From Bilabrum cf. latius (taxonomy: Eukaryota > Bigyra: Bicosoecida > Bigyra > Bicosoecida): DNA of 64,000 nt. Positions 10,746 through 23,400 of the stretch are shown here, piece by piece. Both the position numbers and the translations under genes were made by a program. Location of the stretch: the NCBI GenBank assembly GCA_965178125.1, contig OZ237749.1:186001-250000 (forward strand), written 5' to 3'. The notes under the pieces were generated by a model. It had not been told where the DNA came from, ran no database searches, and saw only the letters and a list, made by a program, of their open reading frames with translations. Position 1 is the first letter of the stretch, and each line of letters starts with the position of its first letter.

Positions 10746-12218
10746 TCACCACCAAAAGTTCACGCTCATCGACGGCTGTGCCCTTCTCCAAGCGTCCTGC
10801 TCCTCCGACAGCGCCTCCTTGCCCGCCTTTGTCCTCGCCATCTCCAGGGGGTCGCTGTCCTCCATGCTCAGCTCCACGGGCACTGGGAGGTCGTCGTCTG
10901 CCTCAAGCAGCGCATCAGCAGCCGCCTTGCTGCCACCCCTTGGAGACTCATACTACAGCTGCTCGATCCTGTCGGGGGACCAGATGGATCCGTCCCCAGC
11001 AGAGCAGAAGTGCCACCACTTCTACGGGATGAAGATGGCATCGCCGGGCCGAAGCACGCACTCGAACGAGGGGGCCTCAAGCACCAGGGGGTGCTGCTGC
11101 CTGACCTTGTCCACGTCCCTTGGATCCGCGCACTCGGACGTGTTCGGCTTTCTCCATTCCGCGTCTCCTACCTGGCTCACTGGGTACAGGTGCCTATCTC
11201 CCACGTCTGGCCTCCACAGCCTGCAGTACTTCTCGCCGTACACCTGCACGAGCATGTTGGGGCCCGAGTCAAAGTGCGGGTTAGAGAAGGAGGAGGGAGG
11301 GGACCACCACAAGTTGCACTGGGTGTCACCCACGGTCGGGTACAGCTCTGGCAAAGCATCGAGAGCGCCCTGAATGGTCTCCTGCTCTTCCGGCGAGAGG
11401 CTGGGCTGTTCCGTGGGCACAATGTCGGGCGAGGCCCCTGCATCCAGCAGGGCAGCGCCACCACCCATGCGGCCCAGCATGGCACGTTCTGTCTCCCACA
11501 GGCGCTTGGCCGACCCTTTGGCTCCCAGGCAGGCGGCGACATAGGCAGGCACCCACATGTCCTGCAGCAGGCCCGGGCTGACGGACCGTATATCCTTCTG
11601 GGCTAGGTACAGGCGCGGGACCGATTCCCGGAGGCGGGCGTAGTGCGCGTATCGAAACAAGTACTTCCACAGTACCGCCAATGGGATCTGGACCCTCTGC
11701 ATCCTGGATAGCTCCGAAGTCCCGCCGGGCTCGATGTGCGCGTCCCCGCGTCCCTGCAGCACCTCCTCCAGCAGCTCCGGCGGGACGTCCTCCATGCGCC
11801 ACGGGAAATCCGGCTCGCTCTGCGCGGCATCACCGCCAGTGGAATCGGAAGGAGCTGGTTCGCGGACAGGGACTTTCCCTTCCGCCTGCAGCTTCCTCAT
11901 CCTGGCATCCAACTCGAGGAGCATTCCAGTCTGGTTGTCCCGCGAGGCCGAGCGCGCCAGCGCCACAGCATCGTCATCTTCCGCTTTCCCGGCACGGGCC
12001 ATGTAATGCAAGCCTGCTTCGACTTGAGCAAACCTTGATTCCCCTGATATCCTCTCTTCGTCTTTAAGCATTCGACTGAATTCACGCCATCGACGACCGC
12101 CCCAGCTGACGGCTGGCCAAGTAGCGGATGCGCCTCGAATGACCACAGGTACTTCAGATTTTACAAATTCCTTTCGAAACTACCGCGGAGAAAACTAGCT
12201 TGCGTGTCGTTCTGGCAT
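10746..12218 (-). CDS. JmjC/cupin_8-domain 2-oxoglutarate oxygenase
   Basis: Single exon, 490 aa, from an ATG at 12218 to TGA at 10746-10748. Four TAGs are in frame (12195, 12180, 11022, 10953). The N-terminus FSPR-TAG-FRKEFVKSEVPV leads into VVIRGASATWPA, the usual start of JmjC hydroxylases. The Fe(II) ligands appear as HFD in SNPHFDSGPNMLVQVYG and the distal His in FIP-TAG-KWWHFC. The fold closes with PSMSVNFWW just before the stop. A standard-code reading ends the protein at FIP and loses the distal metal ligand, so the TAG must be read through for an active enzyme. Substrate unknown; members modify proteins, histones or tRNA. The middle (residues 60-230) is family-unlike and helical. Confidence 0.85.
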
Positions 12219-12234
12219 TGGTCTTGGAGCCACG

Positions 12235-12351
12235 TCAGCGCCGCTTGCTGAAGTTGATAATGTCAAGCACTGAGGCCTCTGCCGAAGCCTGCAGCTCAAA
12301 GAACGACCTAACCTTGTGCAGCATACTCTCATCCCAGAATTGTTGGGACAA
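12235..12351 (-). CDS. Possible terminal exon of an unidentified gene
   Basis: A frame beginning right after an AATCAG acceptor at 12352-12353 reads LSQQFWDESMLHKVRS, continues through FFELQASAEASVLD and ends INFSKRR-TGA. It has the composition of a real helical protein end and is unlike the two other frames. Upstream exons could not be fixed; a very short intron to a frame containing CDEGHWPHA would keep phase, but the donor is weak. It stops only 16 bp before the JmjC start codon on the same strand. Confidence 0.3.
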   Translation of the reverse strand: MSQQFWDESMLHKVRSFFELQASAEASVLDIINFSKRR

Positions 12352-12834
12352 CTGATTGGCGGCAATTTAAATGAGTTTAAAACCGCATGCGGCCAGTGCC
12401 CCTCGTCACACAAGGTGAATCACAATTCCTACAAGCTGCAGAACTTGGGTAATTTATTTGGAATTAACATTATTGAATATCGGCATTGTTAAATACTACT
12501 TGGATATTCTAAAACACAGCGATCCTGGCTCTGTGGGTCGGACACAAGCTGGATCCATCGCCAAGTGCAACTGCACACATGTCGCAGCCAAGCATAGGGA
12601 TGTAGGCCCAATGCATACGTCTACATGGTTACGTCTATGCCATCAGCATTGAGTAGGCTCCTTTGCCTTTCAGCGCCCTCTTCCAGCAGGTATCGTTGTG
12701 CTCGCAGGATCGTTGCCAAGTTGGGAAGCACTGGTGAATGCGTCTCTGCAGGAATTTAGAGAAGAATAGCTGGCGTTCGATTGGCATGAGCACATCTTTA
12801 TTTATGGATTGAGCTCGATCCCCTGCCCCTGGTC
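12352..12834. other. Mostly non-coding interval
   Basis: AT-richer than the neighbours. A minus-strand frame near 12629-12795 (MPIERQLFFSKFLQRRIHQC..., with three Cys and an in-frame TAG before TAA) could encode a 57-residue peptide, but I cannot support it further. Confidence 0.3.
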
Positions 12835-15800
12835 TCACGAATACTCGGGATTCTGGTGCACCTCGTACCCTGGCAGGTCGGCGAGCACGTTGCCTGCGAG
12901 CAGCGCATCCGTGTACGACACGGAGGTATACCTCGCTGAAGTTTGCCTTGCATCAGGAGCAACGGATCGCCGATGTGCATATCGCCTCCGGAGGCTGCGA
13001 GAGCAAGGGGGGCAACCAACGTATCGAGGCAGGGACGCATGATGCTGGGTGAAGTGCAGCCGCATTGAGCCAGGGGAAGGGCCGGAACGGCCCGGGCATG
13101 CACACCGCACTTTGCTTCATAGTCCATGCTCGCCCGAACAGGCATGCTGCCTTCGACGCGTAGGCATGTGCCATTGCGCATCCCAGCAGCACTACACTCT
13201 CTCACTCTTTGGCATCCTGCTCTTCCTCTGAGAGAGTCTGGGGACACGTGGCCTCTTCCAGGGCAACGTAGCACCTGCGAATACCTGCGATCAGCGCGCC
13301 GAGCATTGCAGCGAGCAAACATACAATCAGCGGCAGCATGTGTCCCTTGGTCAACCGCTTCACCACAGAGAACATGCCGGGTGCATCGGCTGGCTCGGCA
13401 CTGGTCAGGAGTGCAAGCACGCTCTCGGCGTCAATGGCGCTGCTGCTATCAAAGATGCTAGAGGAAAGCGCCCAGGTGCTGAATCCTACGCGGCCCACCA
13501 ATGCAGTGACTAGGAATGGCACGAATGCGCGAGGCATAGTCCCATCCCAATGCCAGGTCGATCTGTACACCCGACAGATAAACGCCTTGTCGAGCCAGAA
13601 CGCAAGTATGAAGTTGGCCAAGGCAAACCAATTCAGCAGGGGAAGCACACCTCCGAACATGACAGCCACAAACGTCGTGTTGGTCAGATGGGCGTATCTC
13701 GCAGGCAGATCGATGGCTGGCCCGATATACAGCAGGTCCAGCTCTCGCTGAGATTCGAAGGGCTCGGCACCTGACCGGTGCCGCAGCAACCGCACGTGAT
13801 TCAAACAGAGTTGCAAAACAGGGACGAACCACGCGCTCAGTGTGTCGAGCAGCATGACTGCTTGCAGCGTGGCGCCTACGTGCCGGTACCATCCAGCCTC
13901 CACATCGCGGAACCCTTCCCCTGGCCAAACGGAACCAAGGCCTAGAGTAGAAGCGTATTGCCTTGATGCATTAACCAGTACTAGTGTACAGCAGGTATTT
14001 ATAATTTGTGTCCACGCGACTCTCTGAAACACCCTCGTTTTCATCTCAGAGATGAAGTGGGGCCGCTCCCAGGATGCCAGTCGTTGCGTGAGCTGCTGCA
14101 GGGCGACGTTCACGAACACCAGAACAAGGACCACAATGGCTCGCATTGCGGTCGCGGCGGATGATAGAGGAACGTAGCGAGCTGACTCAATTGTCGTTGA
14201 TGTTCCTGCGTCGACGCCGCTGGCCCCAGTGCCAGGCACCGACCCCTCCTCTCCTCCTGCAAGGCCTGGTGCAATCGCGTTTCGTTGCTTGACCCGGTTC
14301 TCAGTATGATGCACGCTCGCATGAATGAACACGACCACTACAGACAACATCATCAGGGCAGCATTCGCTAGACAAGAAACTCCTGCCCGCCTGCAGCGGG
14401 TGCCGGGCTGCACTGCGATGTTGTACCAGAGCACTTCGCTGGGAGGCGGCGCGCGCTGGATGTCCATGGCAACGGACTTGCGGAGCCTCCTACTGGCAGG
14501 GGTGCAACACGAATAAGAACAACATGCGCATGCTCCACCTTGAGAGCTCTGCGAGGGTTAAGTTGGACGCAGTGACGAACAGTGGATGGTCTCGGTCCTA
14601 CTTTGAGAGATTTGCTACCGCTGCAAAAGGTTCACACAGGTGACACGCAGCGGCAAGAAGGCGGGCCCACCAGGAGCTTGCCAGGGTATATTCTTGGTTT
14701 CTCTCACCTTGAGAACTCGACTAGCATCGTGCTCCTGGTTGAAGGTCACAAAGGCGACGACTGCATCGGTCCCGAGCTGGTTCGCTAGGACGTCCTCTTG
14801 GCATCTCTTGGCGTCCTGCACGAGCTGCTACCTCCTGTTCCAGAGAGATACGGCATAGTCTTGTTCCTCCTGCGGGAGCTGGTCAACTCCTAGCTGCCAC
14901 GCTAGAAGCCGAACTTCTTGCTGTAACTTGCTTAAGGCATGGACACTCGCTTGAGCCTGGGCCACCGCGTCTGCACCTGTAGCTTGATCGCTTGCGACTG
15001 GGAGAGCCGTTTGGCGCATTGCACCCGCAGAGCTAGATGCTACTACACTCTTCTCTTTACCCAGGGTTGAATCGCCGTTCACTTGATTACTGCCGAGAAC
15101 CCCATCGGCGGCACCGTGCCGGTGCTGGAGCTGCGAGGGTTCTTCAGGGGCAGCGGCCCTCCGCGCTTTGTGCGCCATGCCTCCGAGCCGCTCCTCGATG
15201 GATTCAATGTCTTGTAGCAGATTTCGCCGCGCTGCTGCTTGCCGCCAAAGATCGCCGAAGTCATACGCGATGGAGACCCGAGCTGGCCTGACGCCGTGCT
15301 GCGACTCAAAGTGCTCGGACAGCTCTGCCGCGGTGGCATCGCGGGGTGGATTCTATACAATCAGCGTGTAGTTTGATGCTGTTCTGTGCATGGCATCAAA
15401 CTCCTTCTTCTCAACTCCCAGCGATTTGGACAAGATGCACGCACTACAAGCAACTGCCATACAGCAGAGCGCCTCGAGGAGGGCAGCTAGCATGCCGATC
15501 GACTGCAGCGACATCATGCCTCCTCCCTACAGATAGACCACCGCTGATCCCTTGGTAATTCCAGTGTATCCGATGCTTGCAGGTGTTGTTCGAACCAGCC
15601 ACGGAGGGCTAGCAAGCGAGCAGGCCGCACTCGAGTTCGTCGAGACGTTGCGATGCAACGCGCTGCACAGCCCCTCCGGCTGCATCGCTGCCAAAGAATA
15701 TACGCACATGATTGGCATTGATAAGATACATAGCGCCAATGCCAGGTAGGCAAGCAATTTGTCAAGCTTCAGCAGGGCTGACAGGCCAGGGCCGAACCGG

Positions 15801-16084
15801 TCCAGGTCGGAAGCCTCTCCCCCGCCGCATGGGTCGCAGCTGCGACAGCAGTTGGGCCAGCAAAAGCGCCCAGTGGTTGAACCATACACAGAGAATGCTA
15901 CAAATTTCCCTTGGCCATCCATCTCTCGCGGATGATACATGTCTCGTACCAATGCCGCTGCCGGCTCGCTTGGCGGCGTCCAGTTCTGAATTCTCTTCAA
16001 CAGGCTATTTCCCGAGCGATTGAGAGCTTCTGACCACTGAAATCGACTATTACAGCTGGGCGTCAACCCGCATATCGACTGCAT
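12835..16084 (-). CDS. Multispanning membrane protein, OSCA/TMEM63-like
   Basis: Model complement(join(12835..12946, 13206..14548, 14708..16084)), 943 aa, TGA stop, introns of 259 and 159 nt with matching phases. An N-terminal membrane span (LLAYLALALCILSMPIMCVY) and a second at SIGMLAALLEALCCMAVACS precede a cytosolic RRM-like part with YTLIV-TAG-NPPRDAT and AFVTFNQEHDASRVLK, then RAPPPSEVLWYN. These recall the PHM7_cyt region and APEPxDxxWxNL signature of OSCA/TMEM63 channels. At least six C-terminal membrane segments follow, and the tail ends GYEVHQNPEYS. TAGs at 15527, 15353 and 14828 are in frame. A mechanosensitive ion channel role is inference; another protist-specific membrane family is possible. 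Confidence 0.65.
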
Positions 16085-16458
16085 TCTTGAAATAACCTTC
16101 CCAGCGTGGTTCTATGTGCCGGCGGCATCAGCACGAATCGAGGTGGCTGACGGAAGCCTGCCGCTGTCCCTCTTCATAGACGCAACAGCTTTGTGGACCA
16201 GAAGTAAAGCAGTTCGACGCTGTTTGTACCTGTTATCAATTCTAGCTTGAAGGTCTGGATCATCCCGAATTGGGTCCCGTACGTTCGACTACTGCTCGCT
16301 TTCGGCTGACAAGATCATGGAAGAATTACCACGAGGAAAGAACGAAAAAATGAGACTGTTGCAAATTAAGTTTTCGTTTCTTCAGATCTCTGAAGTTAGC
16401 CCCCTGGGCGCGGTTCGCATGCCAAAATTGTCGAGACGAGCGCTCTCGGTCGCCTACT
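16085..16458. other. Intergenic
   Basis: Between the divergent membrane-protein and lectin genes. No start codon in frame with the lectin segment was found here, though a TTCTTCAG acceptor-like site at about 16379-16386 might begin its first recognisable exon. Confidence 0.3.
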
Positions 16459-17171
16459 TTGACTCCGAATTATTGGTGTGCCGTCGGGGTGCTTGATTGC
16501 CACTTCGATCTGGAGGTGCGGAAGGACGTACACAGTCTGCATTGCAATGCAGGGGCCTTGCAATCGTCATACCACCAAGTGCCCGATGGCAACTTGCTGT
16601 CTACGGGGCAGGTGCTGCGAGCCGGGGCCGCCTCGAGGGCGGGCGAGGAGGACGCGGCCGAGCGGCTCATGCAGGGAGACCGCAACCTGGTGGTGCACCG
16701 AGGGGGCAAGGCGATGTTTACAACCAACACGAAGGGCAAGGGTGCCGAGGGGAAGTGCGCACTCGTCATCACGGCGGACGGGTGCGACTCGGACACCCAG
16801 GGCGACGTGGCCATCAAGGACAGCGCCTCCGGGCAGCACATCTGGCGGGCCCCTGCCTCGCTGATGGACCCGGTCTGCGGGGTCGGAAGACTTGGACAGT
16901 CCTGACGACGACGAGACCTTCGACAATGGTCGCAAGTCCGCGGCACTGCAGGGGCGGCTCCGAGTTGCTGCGACCCACAGGCACTTGCCAAACGACCTGC
17001 TGCCCGGGGGGGGGGCACTCTCTGTGGGACTCCGAGGTGCTGGCCGTGGGGCAGTCGCCGTACCAGAGTTGGGACAATGCCTCTTTGACGGTAAAGGACA
17101 ACTCCAACGTTGTGCTAACGAGCTGTGACGGACCACACCTTGACGTCGATGAATCGCTGAAGCGCGCTTAG
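16459..17171 (+). pseudogene. B-lectin-like protein, frame-broken
   Basis: Frame 1 (from 16459) encodes one bulb-type lectin-like unit: GNLLSTGQVL, ERLMQGDRNLVVHRGG, VAIKDSASGQHIW. A second unit continues in other frames: SEDLDSPDDDETFDNGRKSA (to about 17005), then HSLWDSEVLAVGQ and ASLTVKDNSNVVLTSC to a TAG at 17169. The frame changes fall at G runs, a GGGG near 16878 and a run of ten G near 17006. This suggests homopolymer sequencing errors, or real frameshifts making a pseudogene. No ATG start is visible. If repaired it would be a secreted or surface mannose-lectin-type protein; binding residues were not assessed. Confidence 0.5.
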
Positions 17172-17490
17172 CACACTGCCCACCGAACAGGCGGCGAGAT
17201 CAACCCAGCTAGAAATAATTGTTATGAGGGAGAAAAAAACGAACGAATGAATCCTGATTCCAAAGCAATATCTCGTTTTTCTTTTCGAACGAACGTTCGA
17301 CTATGGTTCGGTATCCGTACCCCCTCGGCCCAAACAGCATGAGCCGATTGGGGCAAACTCGAGTGCACAGACTGCCACACCACAGGTGTGTATCGAGTTA
17401 TCTTGAAGGTTCTTAGCTTTCCTCTGACAGTAGCACTAATCAGGTCGAACATAAGTCAAGATAAGGGCACTGAGCGGCCAGTTTCGACAA
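17172..17490. other. Intergenic / 5' flank of the giant gene
   Basis: No coding signal. The upstream in-frame TAA at 17452 bounds the giant gene on its 5' side, so the ATG at 17491 is the first available start. Confidence 0.4.
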
Positions 17491-20400
17491 ATGTAGAAAG
17501 ATGGCCTCGTTGCTTCTTTGCCTTCAACATAGGCTCAAAATCTCCTTCAAGTGGCCGCCAAACGCAAGCGATTAGAAGTTTCGCTTGATGACGCTCTAAC
17601 AACGGCGAAGAAGGATGACTTTTTGCGCTGTGGATGCGTTCCAACACTGCCTTCTCTAAGACGCGACCCGACAAGCGCATTGTCATACCTCTCTCTGCTG
17701 TACAATAACATGATGGGTAAGAAAGCAAGACTTGTATACTTCTACGCTACAGTAAGACCGCACATTCTCTGCCAATACCATATATCTTCATTGAATTGCA
17801 GGTTCAAAGGCGAGCAAGCTTGTTGCATCGTCCGCGAGCTGCCCGTTCGCGTGCAGCCAGTGCACCCCGATCTCGACATCATTCAGTCCTTTCTTTCGCC
17901 TGATTGGGGTTGCTCTGATACTGATTGTTGCCTCTGTAAGCCTTCCGGAGCAGCATCTGGTTGTGTTTCCTGCCGAACACTTGGAGGAATGGGGAGATGG
18001 CGGCCGGCCAGCCAGCGTGTTCGCACTCACCAGCGCCCTGGCACTGGCTGTTAGCGTAATAATGCTTTGGATTTAGTGGCCCTTCTTGGCTTTGGATGGG
18101 CTGATGAGCAAGACAACAGGAGGGTACACGAGGAGGGTTGCATCGGCGGCGGGCTGGCGGTCAATGGTGCGGTGCTGCTTCAACGAGCCTCCCACAGGGC
18201 AGGCCAGGACGATATGTGGCCTGCACTGGCTCTATTATCCCCTCATGCTGGTGGTCGTGGCCGGTCCAGGAGTCGCTGCTGGGATCGACGTGGCTCACGG
18301 CTATCCAGGAGGGGGTGTGACGATTGTGGCTGTGCTCTGGCCCAGCATCTCGATCGCCTTCTCCTTCGCGAGCTCGGCCACGATCCTGTACCTGTACCTG
18401 GCCCAGGCGGTCCTCTACCTGGTCTGGTGCATGGTGTACGCGAACGAACGCGGCATCGGCGGGTGGGGCACTGCCACAGGGGCCAACATCGTGGGGATTG
18501 CAATGGCCCTCGTTTAGACGGGCCTGCCCCTTGTTCTGCTAGCGGGAGTCGTCAGCTACGACCAGGAACTTAGCATGAAGCACGCCAGAAGGACGGTGCG
18601 CAAGGCATACGGGGTGGCTCGCAGCGCTGGCAAGTACCACGCGGCCCTCTCCAAGATGATCAAGCGGTCCATGCCCCGCTTCGCACTGCGGTCGCTCGCG
18701 GTCGGGGCCCGTGCCTTCGAGGCCGAGTCGTGCTTCGTCGCGATCCGGGTGCACATCACCGACGGCACGGGCCTCGTGGGTGCACTCGAGAACCCGCTCG
18801 CACTGGGGCGGGCCTTCAGCGTGATTGACTTTGTGACTTCGAGGCATTCCGGCGTGGAAAAGATCCAGGCAGATGGATTCTCGTGGCTGGGAGCAGCCGA
18901 CATTGAGACGCCGTACGAGACTCATGAGGAGAGGAACCGTCGCAAGGCGGAGAAGCAGCGCCGCAAGGCTGCCAGGTAGGCCAAGGAGGCACAGCCAAGG
19001 GGCGCCGCCTCTACCACGGACTCGTCTCATGCCGGTGAAACGACACCGAGAGTAAGCTACCAGACCGATGGCGGCGAGGAGGAGGCAGCGGGCGGTGAAT
19101 CCAGGGGATCTAGCCGCAATGATGCAGGCAGCAGCGAAGGCCGATCGACTGCGAGCAAAGGCAAGTCAAGGAAGAGGGTAAGCACCAAGGCGGAGTCTGC
19201 TGCCAAGGCCGTCATCGTCGCGATCGATGCCGCGGTCACAATGCAGCAGGTCTTCGCGGTGCTCTCCTCCAGCGGTTACTTTGGTGACGGCACCACGGTT
19301 CGGCTCTCTGTCGGCATCAGCGGGGGAGCCGAGGTGGTGATTGGGTTCATCGGCTCTGACGTCAGCGCCCACTCGTGGACCGCTGTCGGCGACTCTGTGA
19401 GCGAGGCCCGCACCCTGGCCGGCCTGATGCCAGCCAAGATCAGGGTGGCTAGCAGCGCCCTCAAGCACCTCTGGGACCTTGACCGGTGGCTGCCCAAGAA
19501 AGACCTCGACATGCATTCCATGTCGCTCTCCTCGAGGGGCTCAAGCAGCGGCGGAGACTAGCACGGAATGAATCCGTTGCGGTTCTCAGCAGGTACCCAG
19601 CACACGCGCAGCACCGGGTCCTCGAGCTCGGACCCGGAGCAGTCCTCCACCATGGACCGAGAGCGCATCCAGCTCAGGTCAGCCGGCAGGGCCTTCATGC
19701 GGCTGCTGCAGCAGAAGCCGATGCCTGCTGCTTAGCTGCAGGGGGAGGAGACTATCAGCAGCGACTGGTACGTCAGCTTTCCCTCGGCTGCCGACGCCGG
19801 ACTCATGCAGCCAGCCAAGGGTGTGGTGGGCCAGACCGTTGTCAACGCGATGAAGGTGTCGCCGACATCAGCGTTGAACGGCGAAGGCAGGAGAGCAACC
19901 AGCTTTGATTCGTCCGCGAGCAGCGGCGTGCGGCGGAAATCCAGCTTGGGGTCGTCACGAGGGGCATCCCGCGCTTCGCGTTCCGATGCTGCGGCCAAGT
20001 CAAAAGCAGCTTCACCTAGCTAGTCGCAAGCGACAGGAGGCAGTGATCGGGCTGGAAGCGAGTCTCGGCCCAGCGGAAGCATGCACCACTCTATGTCAGG
20101 AAGTCGCATGTCGCTCGGCCAGCTCTCTTTGTCCGGCACAGTCGCTTCTGACGCCCGTAGCTCGCTGCGGGATGCCATTCGGTATTCGATCGATCCGCAT
20201 GGAGACAGTCTCCACTCGATCGCGGGCGACGTTGCCAGCTCGCGCTCCAACTCGCAGTCTGCCAGCATGTCGAACGAAGGAGACAAACAGGCCAAGTCAT
20301 TCTCGGTAGACCAGCTGCGGTAGACGCGCCGCAAGCGCAGTGGGGACGCGCTCAAGCCAGTGCTCCTGGCATTGCAGTACATATGTGAAATGGTAGACCG

Positions 20401-23400
20401 CTTCGAGACGTACCAAGCAGTCCGGTCCTTCTCGCGGGAGGCCTCCCGACTCGAGTCTGCAAGCCTGCACAGCACCCAGGAGGGCGGCCCTATTCCTGGG
20501 GATCAAGCGGAGCAGTGCCAGGAGGAGGCTCTAGTCATGCAGTACGTGAACGCCCCTTCCATTGCGTCTGCTCTGGTGGCAGAGCACGTTGAGAGGGTGG
20601 AGGCATTGCTTGGGACAGGAGAGGGGGAGCAGCTCACCGGATTCAGTGGGAGCAGGAAGCGTCGCAGTGCCAGCGGGCAGGACCGCTCGTCGTCTGACGT
20701 GAGCAAGCCATCGAGCACATCAAGCGACCCATCTGGGCTGTCTTCCAGCAGCCCATCGGCGACTAGCTCGGGTTCGTCCGGCTCTGGCTCTGGTAGTGGC
20801 ACATCTTCAGACGAAGGATCTGATGACAAGGGCAGCTCCTCTGACCAGGGCAGCGACGACGAAGGCCCTGACGTGGACGACGATGATAATGACGAGCAAA
20901 TGGCAGGCCTTGGAAGCAGTGCCAACGGGCTCGATGGAAGCGACGCGATTGGCAAGGTGAACGAAAAGCAAGTGAAGCGACTGGCACGAGCCCTAGGAAC
21001 GAGGCTAGGGGCGCAAGCCCTTATGCTTGGGCTGCTTGCCCCGGAGTCTGCAGAGGATGCCTCGCAGACGATCGCTGCCGATCATGTCCCAGCAGCGACG
21101 GCGATCCTCCCTTCAGCTGCGAAAGTGAAAAAGATCGTCCAGCAGCAGCCTGTTTTGGCTGAAGTCACGGCTGGCCGAGCTGCGGGAACGCCCGCCAAAT
21201 CCGTAGTCGCTATTGCCAAGACGAAGCTTTTCCCACGGAAATAGGAATTTCTCCAAGGCTTCGTATCGTCCTGGAGTTTCGGGTTCGGGCTTGGTTTGGC
21301 GGGGGTCGTGGTTTCTGGCCTAAGGCTGTGGCGGCTGTACCAGGTCTCCGAGATTGCCACTGGCTCGGGAGTCACAAGCGCATTGGCGCTATTGCCTCTT
21401 GTTGTCTCGGTGCTGATTGCAGTCGCGTGTGCCGCGGTTCAGATTTCTGCTGCTTGCTCTATTCCGATATCTGACAGTGACAGCGAGGACAGCACTGGCA
21501 GTGGAGGAAGCAGCGTCTCCAACAAGACGGCGCAGCACACTTGGGCGATCATCAATCTGGTGGCATCCGGCGTGCTTGCATCCGCTGTAGCGACTAGTCA
21601 GGTTGGAGTTGGCCTGAATTCGGATTACTGCGGCATCCTTCTTGTGTCAGACTCCGCAGGACTGATGTTCCTGTCGCTGTACGCCGTTGCTGCCGTCTTG
21701 TGTTTCTCTCCAGACCTCAACGAGGGCTGGGAGGCCAAGAACTTCAAGCTAGGCCTTTACCTGCTGCTGGCGTTTGCCACTGGGTGCATGGTCGTGATTG
21801 TGCGGCAGGTGTTGCTAGCTGCTCAAGATGATGGGGCTTGTCCTGCATTTGAACCTAGCGGCTGGAACCGCGCAGACTCTGTATGGACCGGTATACTAGA
21901 CGGAGTCCGGATCGGACTGTTACCGATCCTTGCTGCACTCCCCCGCCTAGACCGCCGCAACACCAACCACCGTATCGCGTGGAGGCTCTTGCAGTCGTTC
22001 GACCTGGCTTTGGAAGCTGTTTTGCTCAGGGCAGAAAAGCTCGATCGCCTGCTGCGCCACATGGTCCCCAAGGTGATCCTTGCAGAGACGGCCCGCCTGC
22101 GCGGTGCCATGCCGAATCTCGATAGGGACGACGAAGCGGATTCGGATCGACAGGCGATGATAATCTCAAAGCAGCTAGTCTCGCGCTCTGAAAACACCGT
22201 GGCGGTAGCTTTCCGTTTTCAGGCGTCGTCGAGCCTGGTCTCGTTGATAGGGCCGACCAGTCTATTTCGGATCCTGCGCGAGCTAGGTTCCATTGCCGAG
22301 TCGGCGTGTTCCAGGCGTGGGGGTCGCAGGGTTCGCTTGACGCAGCAATACCTGCTGATGGCATTCGGCGTGGACCAGGAGGATGCTGACGCCACTGCGC
22401 ATGAAAACATCCTGCAGACTGCCATCGATAAGGCCAAGGCGAGACAGGCTGCGAAAAGCGCTGCTACAGGGCATGCCAGCGCAGATTCCTCCACCAAGTC
22501 CAGCGACAGAGCATCCGATCAATCGGCCGGTCGGAGTTCTCAGGAGCTCGTTGATGCTGACTCCGACTCGATCGCTTCGAACCTCATCTGGAGGGGCTTG
22601 CTCGGAGCCTCTGATGCGTTCGCAGCCTTGCATGTTTTGAATGCGCGCCTGGGTATCACAATCTCCGTCTCCGCCGCTGTGGAGCATGGTCCTGCCGTGC
22701 TTGCGATTGGAGGCAGCCAGAGCGCTGCGTGGGACATGTTTGGAGACGCCAGCGACGCGGCGCTGATTGTCGGCGCGCGCGTGGCCTAGGAAGGCCCATC
22801 CAACAAGAACTGCATCGGTATCAGCACCCAGACGCTCGAGAAGGTCACAAAAGATTCGCCAGAAGTCAACTTTGCATTTGACCAGACCCTCACTTCAAAG
22901 CCTCGCGGCCTGCCTCTCGCGATGTTGACAGGATCCAGTCCATCAGCTCAGATGAGCCTGCAAGCCACCCGTGGGTACGGCACTGCCAGCGACCACACGA
23001 GAGCCGGTCCACTGTCGCGCGACAGCAGCCTGATGGGCACTTCTGGTGCCCGTAGCGGCAGTCGGATGTCGTCATCGGATGCTGGGAAGCAGTCTACAAG
23101 CGGCGGCAAGCGCGAGATGTCTGTGAGTAGTAGGGGCACCAGCAATTCGTTTGGGTTGCATCAGGCCCTGCAAACGATCCACGTAGCCAGCTGGTCCTCG
23201 TAGACGCACAGGTGGATGCTGCGCTGTGCTATGATGGCAGCGAGCGCAAGCGCAGGGAACAGCAGCGCTGCTGGGGCAGGTCTCGCTCCTGGAGAGCAAG
23301 AGCGGCGGGCCTCAGACGAATCGAATGACGACTTGATCGTCGTGCCGGTGCCCCGCGCTGATCAGATCGACGCCGACGATCTCCCAGAAACCATTTCGAT

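Noticed and set aside
15560-15610. tRNA-like T-arm sequence (GTTCGAACC type)
   Set aside because: No pairing stem or acceptor arm could be built around it; it lies inside the membrane-protein coding exon. I found no convincing tRNA, including a CUA-anticodon tRNA, in the window.
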